Assembly (NCBI RefSeq): GCF_900086705.1
Contig: NZ_LT575483.1
Location: 3,743,459-3,807,458, forward strand
DNA length: 64,000 nucleotides
Source: Massilibacillus massiliensis
GTDB lineage: Bacteria > Bacillota > Negativicutes > FLKF01
Direction of reading: 5' to 3'
A model generated the notes under the pieces. That model was not told where the DNA came from. It worked only from the letters and a program-made list of their open reading frames with translations, and searched no databases. The position numbers were made by a program, and so were the translations under genes. Below, piece after piece: positions 48,902 to 56,359 of this stretch; the stretch's first letter is position 1, and the number at the start of each line of letters is the position of its first letter.

Positions 48902-49981
48902 ATGATTATAAGCTGTACAAAAAAATTGCAGGAGGAATTAGGAATTAAGCCAACTTTACTTCAGGTTGAAAATCCTCTTTTTTCTTGGCATGCCAATATA
49001 TTACGAGTAAATAGAAAGAAAACAATTGTCTTTGTAAATGATGCTTGTCGATATCATGTCATTCTCTATGGAGTAAAGGCAAAGGAGTTAAAAAATATAA
49101 AAGAGCTCATCATATCGGCGATGAGGCAAATGTTTTTAAATGATGGTATGAACCCGGAAGCCATAGAGCAGTACTTGGACAAGTCTAGTGAGATTTTATT
49201 TTCCAAGACCCAAAACAGAACTATGGTTGCAAGATTAAATAAAGGCTGTGAAGCAGCTGAAATCTTTCGTGATCTTTATATAGAAGAGCATGTAGTGCAG
49301 TTTTTGGTCTCAAAAAAGGCAAATCGATTTACTCTTATTGATTGTGATGGCGAGTACAAGCATCCACATGAACTTTTTTATGAGCAATTGAGTGATATCT
49401 TTCATTTTCCTGCAATAAAATGCAGGGCTTTGGAATTAAAAGTGATGATGAATTTGGAGAATTTTAACGTATGGCGTAAAGTAGTGGTACCGTTAAATTT
49501 TACTTTTAGCGAATTACATAAGGTGATGCAAGTAATTTTTGATTGGAAAGAGTATCACTTGCATGATTTTATTATTTTGGATGGCGATAAACCTTTTGTT
49601 CATATAGTAGAAAATGAAGAAGACTTTGAATATCAGGGAACTACCCCGATGCTTCTTGGGAATAATATAAAAATAGAGGAGTATCTGCCTAGATATAAGG
49701 TTATTAATTATAGGTATGACTTTGGCGATGGTTGGGAGCATAACATAAAAGTTGAGAATGTAATTTTTGACTACGATAAAATTTATGCATATTGCTTAGA
49801 CGGAAAAGGAGATGCGCCGCCAGAGGATGTTGGAGGGGAAGGCGGGTATGAAGAGTTTGTAGAAGTTATGAACGATCCTACTCGTGAAGAATATGAACAT
49901 ATGAAATTATGGGCAGAAAGTCAGCCGTATAAGAGGTTTGATATAGAGTCAGTTAACCGTAGACTAAAATATTTATTTTAG
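48902..49981 (+). CDS. plasmid pRiA4b ORF-3-like protein with N-terminal DUF6933-like domain
   Basis: A 359-residue soluble protein. The N-terminal 150 residues (ISCTKKLQEELGI...WHANILRVNRKKTIVFVND) resemble DUF6933. The C-terminal domain from about 180 (FNVWRKVVVPLNFTFSELHKVMQVIFDWKEYHLHDF, INYRYDFGDGWEHNI, CLDGKGDAPPEDVGGEGGYEEF) is the pRiA4b ORF-3 fold. Both are uncharacterised families common on plasmids and islands. The ATG lies after GAGGTGATC. It sits between two toxin modules, which suggests mobile origin. Biochemical role unknown. Confidence 0.82.
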   Translation: MIISCTKKLQEELGIKPTLLQVENPLFSWHANILRVNRKKTIVFVNDACRYHVILYGVKAKELKNIKELIISAMRQMFLNDGMNPEAIEQYLDKSSEILFSKTQNRTMVARLNKGCEAAEIFRDLYIEEHVVQFLVSKKANRFTLIDCDGEYKHPHELFYEQLSDIFHFPAIKCRALELKVMMNLENFNVWRKVVVPLNFTFSELHKVMQVIFDWKEYHLHDFIILDGDKPFVHIVENEEDFEYQGTTPMLLGNNIKIEEYLPRYKVINYRYDFGDGWEHNIKVENVIFDYDKIYAYCLDGKGDAPPEDVGGEGGYEEFVEVMNDPTREEYEHMKLWAESQPYKRFDIESVNRRLKYLF

Positions 49982-50136
49982 CATCTTATAGACTGGGTAC
50001 CAACTCTAGCTTTTTGCGAGTGTTTTTTATTGTAGATAAAAGGAAATTTTGTTATAATCAGGACAGGTGCTACGATAACGATAGGCGGTTAGTTCCCATT
50101 CAGTGTCCATGCTTTTGGAGGAATGGGGGTGATGCC

Positions 50137-50202
50137 ATGAATGATGTAAATTTAACGTTGTTACTTTTTATCATCTTGGTTTTTACCATAAAAAAAGATT
50201 AA
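50137..50202 (+). CDS. putative type I toxin, copy 3
   Basis: Third module: promoter TTGTAG-17-TATAAT at 50030-50058, the same ribosome site, and a peptide identical to copy 2. An in-frame extension back to 50014 starts upstream of the promoter and is not used. The flanking leader/trailer complementarity (GGTGCTACGATAAC... against ...TATCGGTAGCACC) is kept. Confidence 0.65.
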   Translation: MNDVNLTLLLFIILVFTIKKD

Positions 50203-50279
50203 CCGCCCAGCTACCAACTTTGCGGTTAATCTTTTAATCGTATAATGGGAACTAACCGTTTATCGGTAGCACCTTCTAT
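50190..50279 (-). ncRNA. putative antisense RNA antitoxin, copy 3
   Basis: Minus-strand TTGACA (50314-50309), 17 bases, TATGAT (50291-50286); terminator hairpin with T run at 50196-50190. Confidence 0.65.
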
Positions 50280-50482
50280 ATGTTTATCATAAAACATATA
50301 TTTTATACTGTCAATGCCGAAATATAATATCTAGGGAGCGACTTAGTATGACATAGAGACGTCATGCTGTGCACCGTACAAGGAATTAACAATCAAAATA
50401 AAATTTTGAATATATGCTAGAGATATCCCAAAAATTAAATAAGAAATTTAGGCTATAGAAATATACAAAAATTTTGCTAATT

Positions 50483-50541
50483 AAATCTAGGAGCGTGTTG
50501 TTCGCTGAATGTATTACGAACAATGCTCTCCTAGATTTAGT
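50483..50541 (-). terminator. intrinsic terminator of ftsH
   Basis: AAATCTAGGAGCGTGTTGTT and its near complement form a stem of about 22 bases (50483-50504 with 50517-50538). It begins next to the ftsH stop codon. The extended stem may also insulate ftsH from the toxin module. Confidence 0.8.
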
Positions 50542-52350
50542 TTATTGCATCGATTTTACAATATCAGCAAGTTCATCCCCAGATATGACTTCTTTATCTT
50601 GGAGAAATTGTGAAATATGATGCAGTACTTCTAAATGATCGGTTAAGATTTTCGTAGCTGTTTCTTGTGCTTGTGTTAAGAGATCGCCAATTTCTTCATC
50701 AATCGAGGCAACTGTTACGGTGCTTAAGTCATTTCTAGAGCTTACCCCGCTTTGTAAGTAAGAGCCTGTAGATGATGCAAGTCTGACCGGACCAAGTTTT
50801 TTGGACATCCCAAATTCGGTAACCATACGTCGCGCCATTTCGGTTGCTCGTTCTAAATCATTAGAAGCACCTGTGGTGGCTTCTTTAAATATGATAAGTT
50901 CTGCCGCCCGACCGCCAAGCATTACAGCCATTCGAGATCGAAGTACATTTTCACCGATCAGATAACGGTCTTCTTCAGGCATTTGCATGGTATAGCCTAG
51001 AGCACCTTTGACCGTTGGGATAATACTAATTTTATGAACCGGATCTGTTCCGGGCAGATAGTAGGCAGTAAGGGCATGCCCTACTTCGTGATAGGCTACT
51101 TTTTTACGGATATCTTCGGAAAGCGGTATTTTCCGTTGAAGACCTGCCACAATACGTTCAATCGCCAAATCAAAATCATGCATTGTGATTGTTTTTGAAG
51201 CACGGCGTATTGCAAGCAATGATGCCTCGTTCGCTATATTAGCCAGCTCTGCTCCCGAGAAGCCTGCGGTAATTTTGGCTAGACGTTCTAGGCTGATATC
51301 AGAATCAAGCGGCATCTCTCTCGTATGGATGGTTAGTATTTCAAGTCGGCCTGGTTCAGTAGGCAATGTTACTTGAATTTGACGATCAAAACGGCCTGGA
51401 CGTATTAACGCCGGATCGAGAATTTCAGGCCGATTTGTAGCGGCCATAATTACGACGCCAGAGTTAGATTTAAAGCCATCCATTTCGGCAAGTAGTTGAT
51501 TCAACGTATTTTCTTGTTCGCTATTGCCGCCGACCCGACCGATGCTTGTCCGCGCCTGCCCAATTGCATCGATTTCATCAATAAAGATAATGCAGGGAGC
51601 CTTTTTCTGCGCTTGTTCGAATAAATCGCGGACTCTTGCAGCACCCACGCCAACAAACATTTCAACAAAACTTGAGCCTGTTAAAAAGAAAAAAGGAACG
51701 CCTGCTTCACCCGCAGTAGCTTTGGCAAGCAAAGTTTTGCCAGTACCTGGAGGCCCTGCAAGCAGAACGCCTTTGGGAAGTTTTGCACCCATATGGGTAA
51801 ATTTCTCAGGATTTACTAAGTACTCTATAATTTCACGAAGTTCAATCTCAGCTTCACCGACGCCGCCTACATCCTTAAATTTTATGCCGATCATTTCGCC
51901 TTGAATTTCCTTGGCTTTACTTTGCCCTAAAGACATAGCATTGGAGCCTGCACCGCCCATTCGTTTAAAAAGAAAATACCAGAGTACAAGTAAGGGAAGT
52001 AAAGGTAGAATCCAGCCAAGTATCGATGAAAGCAAGCTTTGGGTTTGCTGCTGCGCCGAGAAAGAAACTCCCGCTGCAATAAGCCGATCAATTAAATCGG
52101 GGTCATTTACCGGGACTACATTAGCCAAATTTTCCTTTTGATCTTCAGTGGCTTTTAAAGTATAGATAATACGATCACCTGACAAAACAACCTCTGAGAT
52201 TTTATCTTCATTCAAGTTTTGAATAAATACATTATATCCGACTTCCATTTCGCGAATGACAAGTGGTTTATATATATAATCATTGAAAATCCAAGTGAGT
52301 ATTAGGGCTAATAAAAAATAACCTGCAGAAAAAGTACGTTTGTTATTCAT
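50542..52350 (-). CDS. ftsH: ATP-dependent zinc metalloprotease FtsH
   Basis: Membrane AAA+ protease of 602 residues that degrades misfolded membrane and regulatory proteins. Order: membrane helix (about 9-24), short external domain, second helix ([16 protein letters not shown], about 113-128), AAA module with [13 protein letters not shown], the pore motif [30 protein letters not shown] region RPGRFDRQI, then the zinc site HEVGH (about 420) and a third acidic ligand further on. The C terminus ends soon after the protease domain, without the longer tail of many FtsH. ATG after AGGAGG on the minus strand. It lies away from the usual tilS-hpt-ftsH cluster, so it may be a second FtsH. Confidence 0.95.
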   Translation of the reverse strand: MNNKRTFSAGYFLLALILTWIFNDYIYKPLVIREMEVGYNVFIQNLNEDKISEVVLSGDRIIYTLKATEDQKENLANVVPVNDPDLIDRLIAAGVSFSAQQQTQSLLSSILGWILPLLPLLVLWYFLFKRMGGAGSNAMSLGQSKAKEIQGEMIGIKFKDVGGVGEAEIELREIIEYLVNPEKFTHMGAKLPKGVLLAGPPGTGKTLLAKATAGEAGVPFFFLTGSSFVEMFVGVGAARVRDLFEQAQKKAPCIIFIDEIDAIGQARTSIGRVGGNSEQENTLNQLLAEMDGFKSNSGVVIMAATNRPEILDPALIRPGRFDRQIQVTLPTEPGRLEILTIHTREMPLDSDISLERLAKITAGFSGAELANIANEASLLAIRRASKTITMHDFDLAIERIVAGLQRKIPLSEDIRKKVAYHEVGHALTAYYLPGTDPVHKISIIPTVKGALGYTMQMPEEDRYLIGENVLRSRMAVMLGGRAAELIIFKEATTGASNDLERATEMARRMVTEFGMSKKLGPVRLASSTGSYLQSGVSSRNDLSTVTVASIDEEIGDLLTQAQETATKILTDHLEVLHHISQFLQDKEVISGDELADIVKSMQ

Positions 52351-52822
52351 AATGCCTCCTGAAAAGTATAAATTGAAAGCGTTCTGTTGATTAAATCAAA
52401 TCTTGATCAATGGTTACTAACGATAGATTACCTTGGATTATTATTAGCAATGCGATAAAAAATAATACGATAACGTACGACAGATCCGGTTTTCATAATT
52501 CAATTGAAAGCAATGAATAAAATGGCTAAAGAAGACAGTATTTTGTGCTTTGTATTTGCTTCAACACGTAATTTTATTCCAAATTTACATATAGATGAAA
52601 CGAATATCATAGATTCGTTTCATGAATTTTACGAATATGTCTATTTTGTGTATAATTTGAGCATGGAGAAATCTTTATTTTACATTTTACGACATTCATA
52701 ATCGAAATGATTAAAATGAACAGCGAAAGTGGAGATAGATTTTCTTTTGAATATAGTTTTAATAACAGGCGTAAACTAATTTCTAACCTTGTTGTTGATA
52801 CGAATGGAGAGGACTGATAGCG
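52351..52822. other. intergenic region between ftsH and cfa with an operator-like palindrome
   Basis: ATGAAACGAAT (52595-52605) and ATTCGTTTCAT (52613-52623) are perfect 11-base arms around 7 bases. This is a candidate operator for cfa or, in the other direction, ftsH. A 65-codon frame through it (52504-52701) lacks a ribosome site and is not called. Confidence 0.4.
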
Positions 52823-53998
52823 GTGCTAATGAAAATGGCTTTAAAACTAACTTTAAAACAGTGGAAAAAAGGTGGATTTTCCATTCGATTTTGGGATGGA
52901 GAGGAAGAAAGCTATGGTGATGCTTCTCCATCTTTTAAAATAATTTTTCATAAAGAGCCTCCCTTAAAATTTAATAGTACAGATGTGATTTTAGCTATGG
53001 GGGAAGCTTATATGAATGGAATTATCGATTTCGAAGGATCGATGGATGATATTATGCATGTGATTGCACTTAACACAAAGCCAGAGCAATTAAAAGAGCA
53101 TCATCACGTTAAAAGCAATGCGAATAATTGTAGAATGCAGAAGCAAAATATTCATCATCATTATGATTTGGGGAATGATTTTTTTTCACTTTGGCTCGAC
53201 AAGACAATGAGTTATTCCTGCGCATATTTTAAGACACCAGAGGATTCCTTGGAACAGGCTCAATTGCAAAAAATCGATCATATTCTTAAAAAATTGAACC
53301 TTAAGCCTGGTGAAAGATTATTAGATATTGGTTGTGGCTGGGGTTGGCTGATTATCAAAGCCGCACAGCAATATAATGTGAAGGCTACAGGTATTACATT
53401 GAGTACCGAACAATTTGCTGCAGTAACTGAACGGATAAAAAAATTAGGCTTGGAAGATCAGTTGCAAGTTAAATTGATGAATTATCAAGAACTGGATTCT
53501 ACACAATATCAATTTGAAAAGATTGTAAGCGTAGGCATGTTTGAGCATGTCGGAAAAGGAAATTTGGGCTGCTATATGAATAAGGTCAACGAGCTCTTGG
53601 TGCCCGGGGGCATATCTTTGCTACATAGTATTACTGGGATGTTTGAGGATGCTACGAATACATGGATGGAAAAATATATTTTCCCTGAAGGTTACGCACC
53701 ATCGCTGCGTGAAACCATCTGGCTATTGCCGCAATATGATTTTCATCTAATACATGCAGAAAGTTTACGTATGCATTATGCGAAGACGTTAGATGCGTGG
53801 TATGATAATTTTTCAAGACGCTTAGATACGATTCGTGAAATGTTTGATGAACGTTTCATTCGCATGTGGTCACTTTATTTACAAGGTTGTGCTGCTGCCT
53901 TTCGGACATCGGGTCTTGATGTTTATCAATTGCTCTTTACAAAAGGGTTAAATAATGAACTGCCTTTAACGAATTCTTACATGTACCATAAATCATAA
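52823..53998 (+). CDS. cfa: cyclopropane-fatty-acyl-phospholipid synthase
   Basis: SAM-dependent enzyme that adds a methylene bridge to unsaturated acyl chains of membrane phospholipids. 391 residues: an N-terminal lipid-binding domain (about 1-95, GSMDDIMHVI), then HHYDLGNDFFSLWLDKTMSYSCAYF, the SAM motif LLDIGCGWGWL (about 166-177), ATGITLS, and the active-site region VSVGMFEHVG with ENFSRRLDT-like YDNFSRRLDTIRE at the end. GTG 52823 follows GGAGAGG by about 10 bases; ATG 52829 is an alternative. Single gene; induction by stress is typical of the family. Confidence 0.94.
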   Translation: MLMKMALKLTLKQWKKGGFSIRFWDGEEESYGDASPSFKIIFHKEPPLKFNSTDVILAMGEAYMNGIIDFEGSMDDIMHVIALNTKPEQLKEHHHVKSNANNCRMQKQNIHHHYDLGNDFFSLWLDKTMSYSCAYFKTPEDSLEQAQLQKIDHILKKLNLKPGERLLDIGCGWGWLIIKAAQQYNVKATGITLSTEQFAAVTERIKKLGLEDQLQVKLMNYQELDSTQYQFEKIVSVGMFEHVGKGNLGCYMNKVNELLVPGGISLLHSITGMFEDATNTWMEKYIFPEGYAPSLRETIWLLPQYDFHLIHAESLRMHYAKTLDAWYDNFSRRLDTIREMFDERFIRMWSLYLQGCAAAFRTSGLDVYQLLFTKGLNNELPLTNSYMYHKS

Positions 53999-54264
53999 AT
54001 ACGCAAATAAAAGACAAAGTGGCGGCAAGTTATGTGAGCTTCATTTAAATATTCTTTAAATGAATAAATATGATAAAATATTGATATAAATTCATCTGAC
54101 GAAAGTGAGCTATATATAAGGTGAAGATAAACACAAGGCAGACTGTTCCTCGAAAGTTTATAGACGCAAAGAGGAGGTCTAGTGATTTATTTTGAAGGTT
54201 TTGCAAAAAAATAAAATATTTTAGAAGGGAGAATGACTTATCATTCTATATTATTTGGATTCGG

Positions 54265-54344
54265 TGTTATGCGGAGCAGAGGCTATCGCATAACAAACAT
54301 GATGTGAGATAGCCTTTGCTCCATCCTAAAAGTACAATTTTAGG
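54265..54344 (+). promoter_or_regulatory. structured leader with competing hairpins before the CD3324-like gene
   Basis: Stem A: GTTATGCG (54265-54272) with CGCATAAC (54287-54294). Stem B: GGAGCAGAGGCTATC (54273-54287) with GATAGCCTTTGCTCC (54308-54322), one mismatch. Their segments interleave, so they cannot form together. Stem C: CCTAAAA (54325-54331) with TTTTAGG (54338-54344) reaches into the AGGAGG ribosome site. This is an attenuator or riboswitch-like arrangement; ligand unknown. Confidence 0.55.
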
Positions 54345-54353
54345 AGGCGCATA

Positions 54354-54629
54354 ATGGGCTACAAGAACGCAATTCGTGTATTTCCAGCCGATTTGTTAGA
54401 AAAAATGCAGCAATATATTGATGGTGAATATATTTATATTCCACGCAAGACAGAAAATAAAAAACAGTGGGGTGAAGTAAAAAACAGCAGGCAATATCTT
54501 CAGGAACGCAACGAGTGGATTTTTTCCCAGCATCAAGACGGAATTTCGGTTGAGGATCTTGCAAGCTGCAATTATTTATCCCCAAAAACTATTTATAAAA
54601 TATTGGCTGAATTAAAAAGTCAGCGCTAA
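54354..54629 (+). CDS. CD3324-family small HTH protein
   Basis: A 91-residue protein: MGYKNAIRVFPADLLEKMQQYIDGEYIYIPRK is the hallmark of the CD3324 family, followed by RNEWIFSQHQDGISVEDLASCNYLSPKTIYKILAE, a clear helix-turn-helix. It is probably a DNA-binding regulator; targets unknown. The leader of stem-loops (54265-54344) overlaps its ribosome site. The methyltransferase gene follows 133 bases downstream, an association I recall for this family in Clostridia, but I cannot verify it here. Confidence 0.8.
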   Translation: MGYKNAIRVFPADLLEKMQQYIDGEYIYIPRKTENKKQWGEVKNSRQYLQERNEWIFSQHQDGISVEDLASCNYLSPKTIYKILAELKSQR

Positions 54630-54762
54630 AGTGGAAGCGACATGGTAATTTTGCTGTGTCGCTTTTTTGTTTCTGAATTATCTTGTAGGGTGCATTGTAA
54701 TAATAGAACTAATACAATGGATTTATAATAACAAGATAAAGAATTAGCGGAGGAAGAAGCTT

Positions 54763-55488
54763 ATGTATACTTTTACAGATCAATTTGTTTCCAGTCAGAG
54801 TAATATGGAATTTTTGAAAACTGCCATGATGGGGCCTAATGCTATGCGGGTAGCAGAGGAATTGGCGTCGTACTTAAATATCGATGAAAATATGTGTATA
54901 CTTGATCTTGGTTGTGGGTGTGGTCTCTCTACACTCTTGTTGACACAAAAATACGGCGCGAAAGTTTTCGCTGCCGATTTGTGGATTTCACCGACTGAAA
55001 ATTATGAGCGCTTTAAATCCATCGGGATTGATAATAAAGCTGTTCCAATTTCAGTAGATGCGACCAAAGGATTGCCTTTTGCAAACGGATATTTTGACCT
55101 GTTGTTTACTGTGGATGCTTACCATTATTTCGGTGATACAGCGGAAATGCTCCCGTCGCTGATTCCTTTTGTGAAAAAAGGCGGTTATATTGCCGTGGCG
55201 ATTCCCGGCTTAAAGTATGAATTTGGGAAAAACGTTCCCGATGATATGCGACCGTTTTGGAATAGCGAGATGGAAAGAACCCTGCACTCGCTTGATTGGT
55301 GGAAAGATTTGTGGGAGAATACCGTAGGTATTGAAATGCTGGACAGCCGCGAAATGGTTTGCTGTCAACAGGCGTGGAAAGAATGGCAGACCGGTTATCA
55401 TCCCGTTGTCACCGAGGACATCAAAATGATGGAGGCTGAGGGCGGAAAGTATTTTAATCTTGTTCAGTTGATTGCTAAAGTTATTTGA
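54763..55488 (+). CDS. class I SAM-dependent methyltransferase
   Basis: A 241-residue cytosolic methyltransferase. Motif I is ILDLGCGCGLSTLL (about 46-59), followed by VFAADLWISPTENY (motif II), VDATKGLPFANGYFDLLFTVDAYHYFG (motif IV region), and VKKGGYIAVAIPG. The C-terminal third, with MRPFWNSEMERTLHSLDWWKDLWENT, is likely the substrate cap. It is of the small-molecule methyltransferase type (UbiE/arsenite-like fold), substrate unknown. ATG after GCGGAGGAAG. It ends before a terminator. Confidence 0.85.
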   Translation: MYTFTDQFVSSQSNMEFLKTAMMGPNAMRVAEELASYLNIDENMCILDLGCGCGLSTLLLTQKYGAKVFAADLWISPTENYERFKSIGIDNKAVPISVDATKGLPFANGYFDLLFTVDAYHYFGDTAEMLPSLIPFVKKGGYIAVAIPGLKYEFGKNVPDDMRPFWNSEMERTLHSLDWWKDLWENTVGIEMLDSREMVCCQQAWKEWQTGYHPVVTEDIKMMEAEGGKYFNLVQLIAKVI

Positions 55489-55577
55489 ATGGCGAGGGCT
55501 AAGCTCACGGTTCTGCTTGTTTAGGTAGTTTGTTGAAGAAAATAAAATCCAAAATATTTCCATAAAATGAAGCCGAG

Positions 55578-55612
55578 AAATCGCTTAGAAATTCTATTTC
55601 TAGGCGATTTTT
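55578..55612 (+). terminator. intrinsic terminator after the methyltransferase gene
   Basis: AAATCGCTTAGAAA and TTTCTAGGCGATTTTT. It resembles the rlmD terminator at 22931, and the following bases also resemble the rlmD downstream region, so this is probably a third, older copy of that element. Confidence 0.8.
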
Positions 55613-55799
55613 ATAGAGAAATTTTAGCGGTAAATAGAAAATTATGAAAGGGAATTTTGTTTTTTTAGGGAAATATATAAATAATTATAGTTACTTAATA
55701 GGAATTTTTTAAGACAATAAAAATCATTACGTTTATTTGTTTTGGTATTTTTAGAACATTCTCCAATACAATAGAGTTATATGGAGAAAAAGGGGTTGT

Positions 55800-56174
55800 G
55801 TGGTTATTATAATGAATAGAAAAGATATTTTTTCCTATGTAAAATATAAATTTAATACTACACCGATTTATAAATGGATGAAACAGCCCAATTATGCTGT
55901 GCTCCAACACGAAGTATCTGGGAAGTGGTATGGTCTTATTATGAATATTCCAAAATCTAAAATTGGTTTAGGCGAGGAGGAGATGATAGACATATTAAAC
56001 GTGAAATGCGATCCAGACATGAGAGAATTTCTCAGGAATGAAGAAGGAATTTTACCTGCATATCATATGAACAAGGAACATTGGTTGTCCATTGTTTTGG
56101 AAAGCTCTTTTCCTAAAAACGAAATCTACAATTTAATTGATATAAGCTATAAACTGACCCAGGGATCAAAGTAA
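55800..56174 (+). CDS. MmcQ/YjbR family protein
   Basis: A 120-124-residue protein of the MmcQ/YjbR double-wing fold: ADIFSYV-like KDIFSYVKYKFNTTPIYKWMKQPNYAVL, the conserved WYGLIMNI, LNVKCDPDMREFLRNEEGILPAYHMNKEHWLSIVL. Family members may bind DNA; role unproven. Start: GTG 55800 follows AAGGGG by 4 bases, while ATG 55812, which gives a family-like MNRKDIF start, lies 16 bases away; both are possible. Confidence 0.85.
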   Translation: MVIIMNRKDIFSYVKYKFNTTPIYKWMKQPNYAVLQHEVSGKWYGLIMNIPKSKIGLGEEEMIDILNVKCDPDMREFLRNEEGILPAYHMNKEHWLSIVLESSFPKNEIYNLIDISYKLTQGSK

Positions 56175-56359
56175 TTGATCTAATGATGTGAAAAATCGGT
56201 AGTTAAATCGCTGGAAACATTCTCGTGAGTCGAAGCTTGCATTATACATAACCCTCATGATCGTGGGTAAACTACTTTGCATTAGTATGATCAAGCTAAG
56301 CCTTATGTATTTGGGCTTAGCCATTTGTATGTATATATCAATTGAAAGGAATGATGCGC

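Noticed and set aside
50014-50136. Extended version of toxin copy 3
   Set aside because: The longer frame begins upstream of the toxin promoter and is not open in the other two modules.
40778-50314. CRISPR array, because of repeated blocks
   Set aside because: Repeats are long, only three, and several kb apart; no short regular spacer pattern and no cas genes.
38101-50500. Intact prophage
   Set aside because: Only antirepressor-type relics are seen; there are no structural, packaging, integrase or lysis genes.
52504-52701. 65-codon frame upstream of cfa
   Set aside because: No ribosome site; contains the operator-like palindrome; no protein-like pattern.
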